Shown here in pieces: positions 62,801 through 64,000 of a stretch of DNA of 64,000 bases (position 1 is the first letter of the stretch; every line of letters begins with the position of its first letter). The DNA is taken from NCBI GenBank assembly GCA_019843655.1, contig JACDQD010000003.1, forward strand, positions 32,166,224 to 32,230,223, given 5' to 3'. The notes beneath the pieces were generated by a model. The model was given only the letters and a program-made list of their open reading frames with translations. It was not told the origin of the DNA and did not search any database. Origin of the DNA: Lethocerus indicus. Its lineage: Eukaryota; Arthropoda; Insecta; Hemiptera; Belostomatidae. The position numbers and the translations under genes are program-made.

Positions 62801-64000
62801 GAGTTCCCATTTCGGCCCTCAACTTACAAATAAATTACCGGTAGGGCTGGTGGCGACAAGTTCCGCCCCGTTGTTCGGTCCCATCCTCGTGTATACAATT
62901 AAGACATGAGCGTCTATTATAATACAGCGGGAGAAATGCGTTGATGCGACCCGTTTGTTTACTTGTGAAACGCAATTTGCACGTTGGTACGAAGGAAATT
63001 CTAGAAAATATCCCTTCACGATGTTTCCACAATCACAATACTATAATTGTATGCGTCGGCCGGTCAAAGGAAGTGGGATGGATAACTCTAGCACTTTCTT
63101 GGCTTGAACTCGTAGTAAAATTACAGCATGTATGCATTCGATATACAGTTGAATCATGGGCATATATAAAACATAGAAAATCAGAATAATTTATCCTGCA
63201 AATATTTGGTAATGCAGGTATCCTACGGCTGGGTATGGTTTGGGGAACTTGTTAGTGGGTCGAGCGCGGGATGACCCTTACCCCACTTCTATAGCTTAAT
63301 GTCATGCCGGATACCACAGTGTAGTTCATTCGAATTCCTGGAGAGGTAAGTCAGAAGAAACTTATTTTGTATTTAAACTCAAAATTTCAATTCATGGTCT
63401 GCTATGCGTAATTACAAACATGTTTATCTTGTTAGATTTCTGCAGGATATTTCTATTGCGTCTGACATAGCTTTTATATCCGGAGCTACTTCTTTTAGCT
63501 GCGTATAGCCTCTATGGAAACGAGGACGTCCCTATTATTTTCTCCAAATTGCGTTTCCTACACGCTGCCGTACGATAAACAATCATAAAGTGGGCAGACT
63601 TGAAAGAAAGCCCGACCAGGAAGACTAATAAGGATGTGCTCGGAAGTTAGTGACCAGTCCGCTTGTAGGAGGAGGAGGGACCTGTTTCAGTTTTCTAGGT
63701 CGTCGGAACAAACAACGCGTACCCCGAGTTCTAGCTTTTCTGTGAAACCGGCCGAAAAGCTAGAAAAAAAAACTAAAACTTCCGGCTTTTCGTGAAATTT
63801 TCCGTTGCAATTTTTCCCCCTTTTCTGTCTGTTCACACTATCTTAACTAATTATAAGGGCCATTGAACTCAAAGTGCAGTCAGATATTATATTCAAGTCT
63901 AAGATTTCACTCTTAGAGAAACAAGAGTAGTCTTCCTTTATGTATGTCCTTAATTTAAAATCAATTAGATAGTTAAATTAAAAAATAATCTTGATTGGAG
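59851..64000. other. Intergenic DNA without recognisable genes
   Basis: AT-rich with moderate GC patches. Frames at 60515-60817 (plus), 61980-62345 (minus) and 62941-63189 (plus) show no family features. A possible small plus-strand exon lies at 63295-63345: CCACTTCTATAG before it, GTAAGTC after it, and an open frame containing MSCRIPQC. This is weak evidence. I see nothing else up to the window end. Confidence 0.4.

Noticed and set aside
1..64000. CRISPR arrays, operons, ribosome binding sites or attachment sites.
   Set aside because: The window is insect nuclear DNA; the tandem repeats have no spacer structure and no prokaryotic genes are present.

Overview
The window is nuclear DNA from an insect, most likely assembled from long reads. 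Two gene loci support this. One is a complete intronless nucleoporin Nup88 homologue. The other is a pair of related minus-strand exons of the Osiris (DUF1676) type, a family known only from insects. The remaining sequence is repeats, degraded transposons and AT-rich DNA without recognisable genes. I cannot name the order or species; the mariner and jockey-type elements occur in many insects.

Layout. Bases 1-12262 are a GC-rich tandem satellite with a 77-bp unit, roughly 155-165 copies, interrupted by a 100-N assembly gap at 8351-8450. The first 720 bp are almost perfectly homogeneous and the rest is diverged. At least three variant blocks can be seen, and the variant changes across the gap. 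Bases 12263-34638 hold no gene I can support. They contain a tRNA-like scrap, a dispersed repeat whose second copy is a 39-bp-stem foldback, a 571-bp mariner deletion derivative with intact inverted ends and TA duplications, a frameshifted jockey-type LINE reverse transcriptase fragment, microsatellites, and a minisatellite split by a long AT block.

Bases 34639-43609 form the most unusual structure. About 9 kb is bounded by diverged inverted arms of 1.6-1.8 kb, each end flanked by GGGCC. Inside lie about 4.5 nearly identical tandem copies of a 1,040-bp AT-rich unit that is itself derived from the arm sequence. I recognise no transposase or other gene in it. It could be a non-autonomous DNA transposon with an amplified core, or an inverted duplication that seeded a macrosatellite.

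Bases 45001-46983 (minus) encode Nup88, a nuclear-pore component. Bases 49728-50930 (minus, two exons with one intron) and 56164-56738 (minus, one exon) are the 3' parts of two Osiris-like genes. They share the same splice-acceptor context and codon phase, so they look like paralogues. Their 5' exons were not found. The last 7 kb has a second, shorter copy of the same LINE family and no other recognisable gene. The genes do not form an operon or pathway; the Osiris pair is probably a small paralogous cluster next to an unrelated housekeeping gene.
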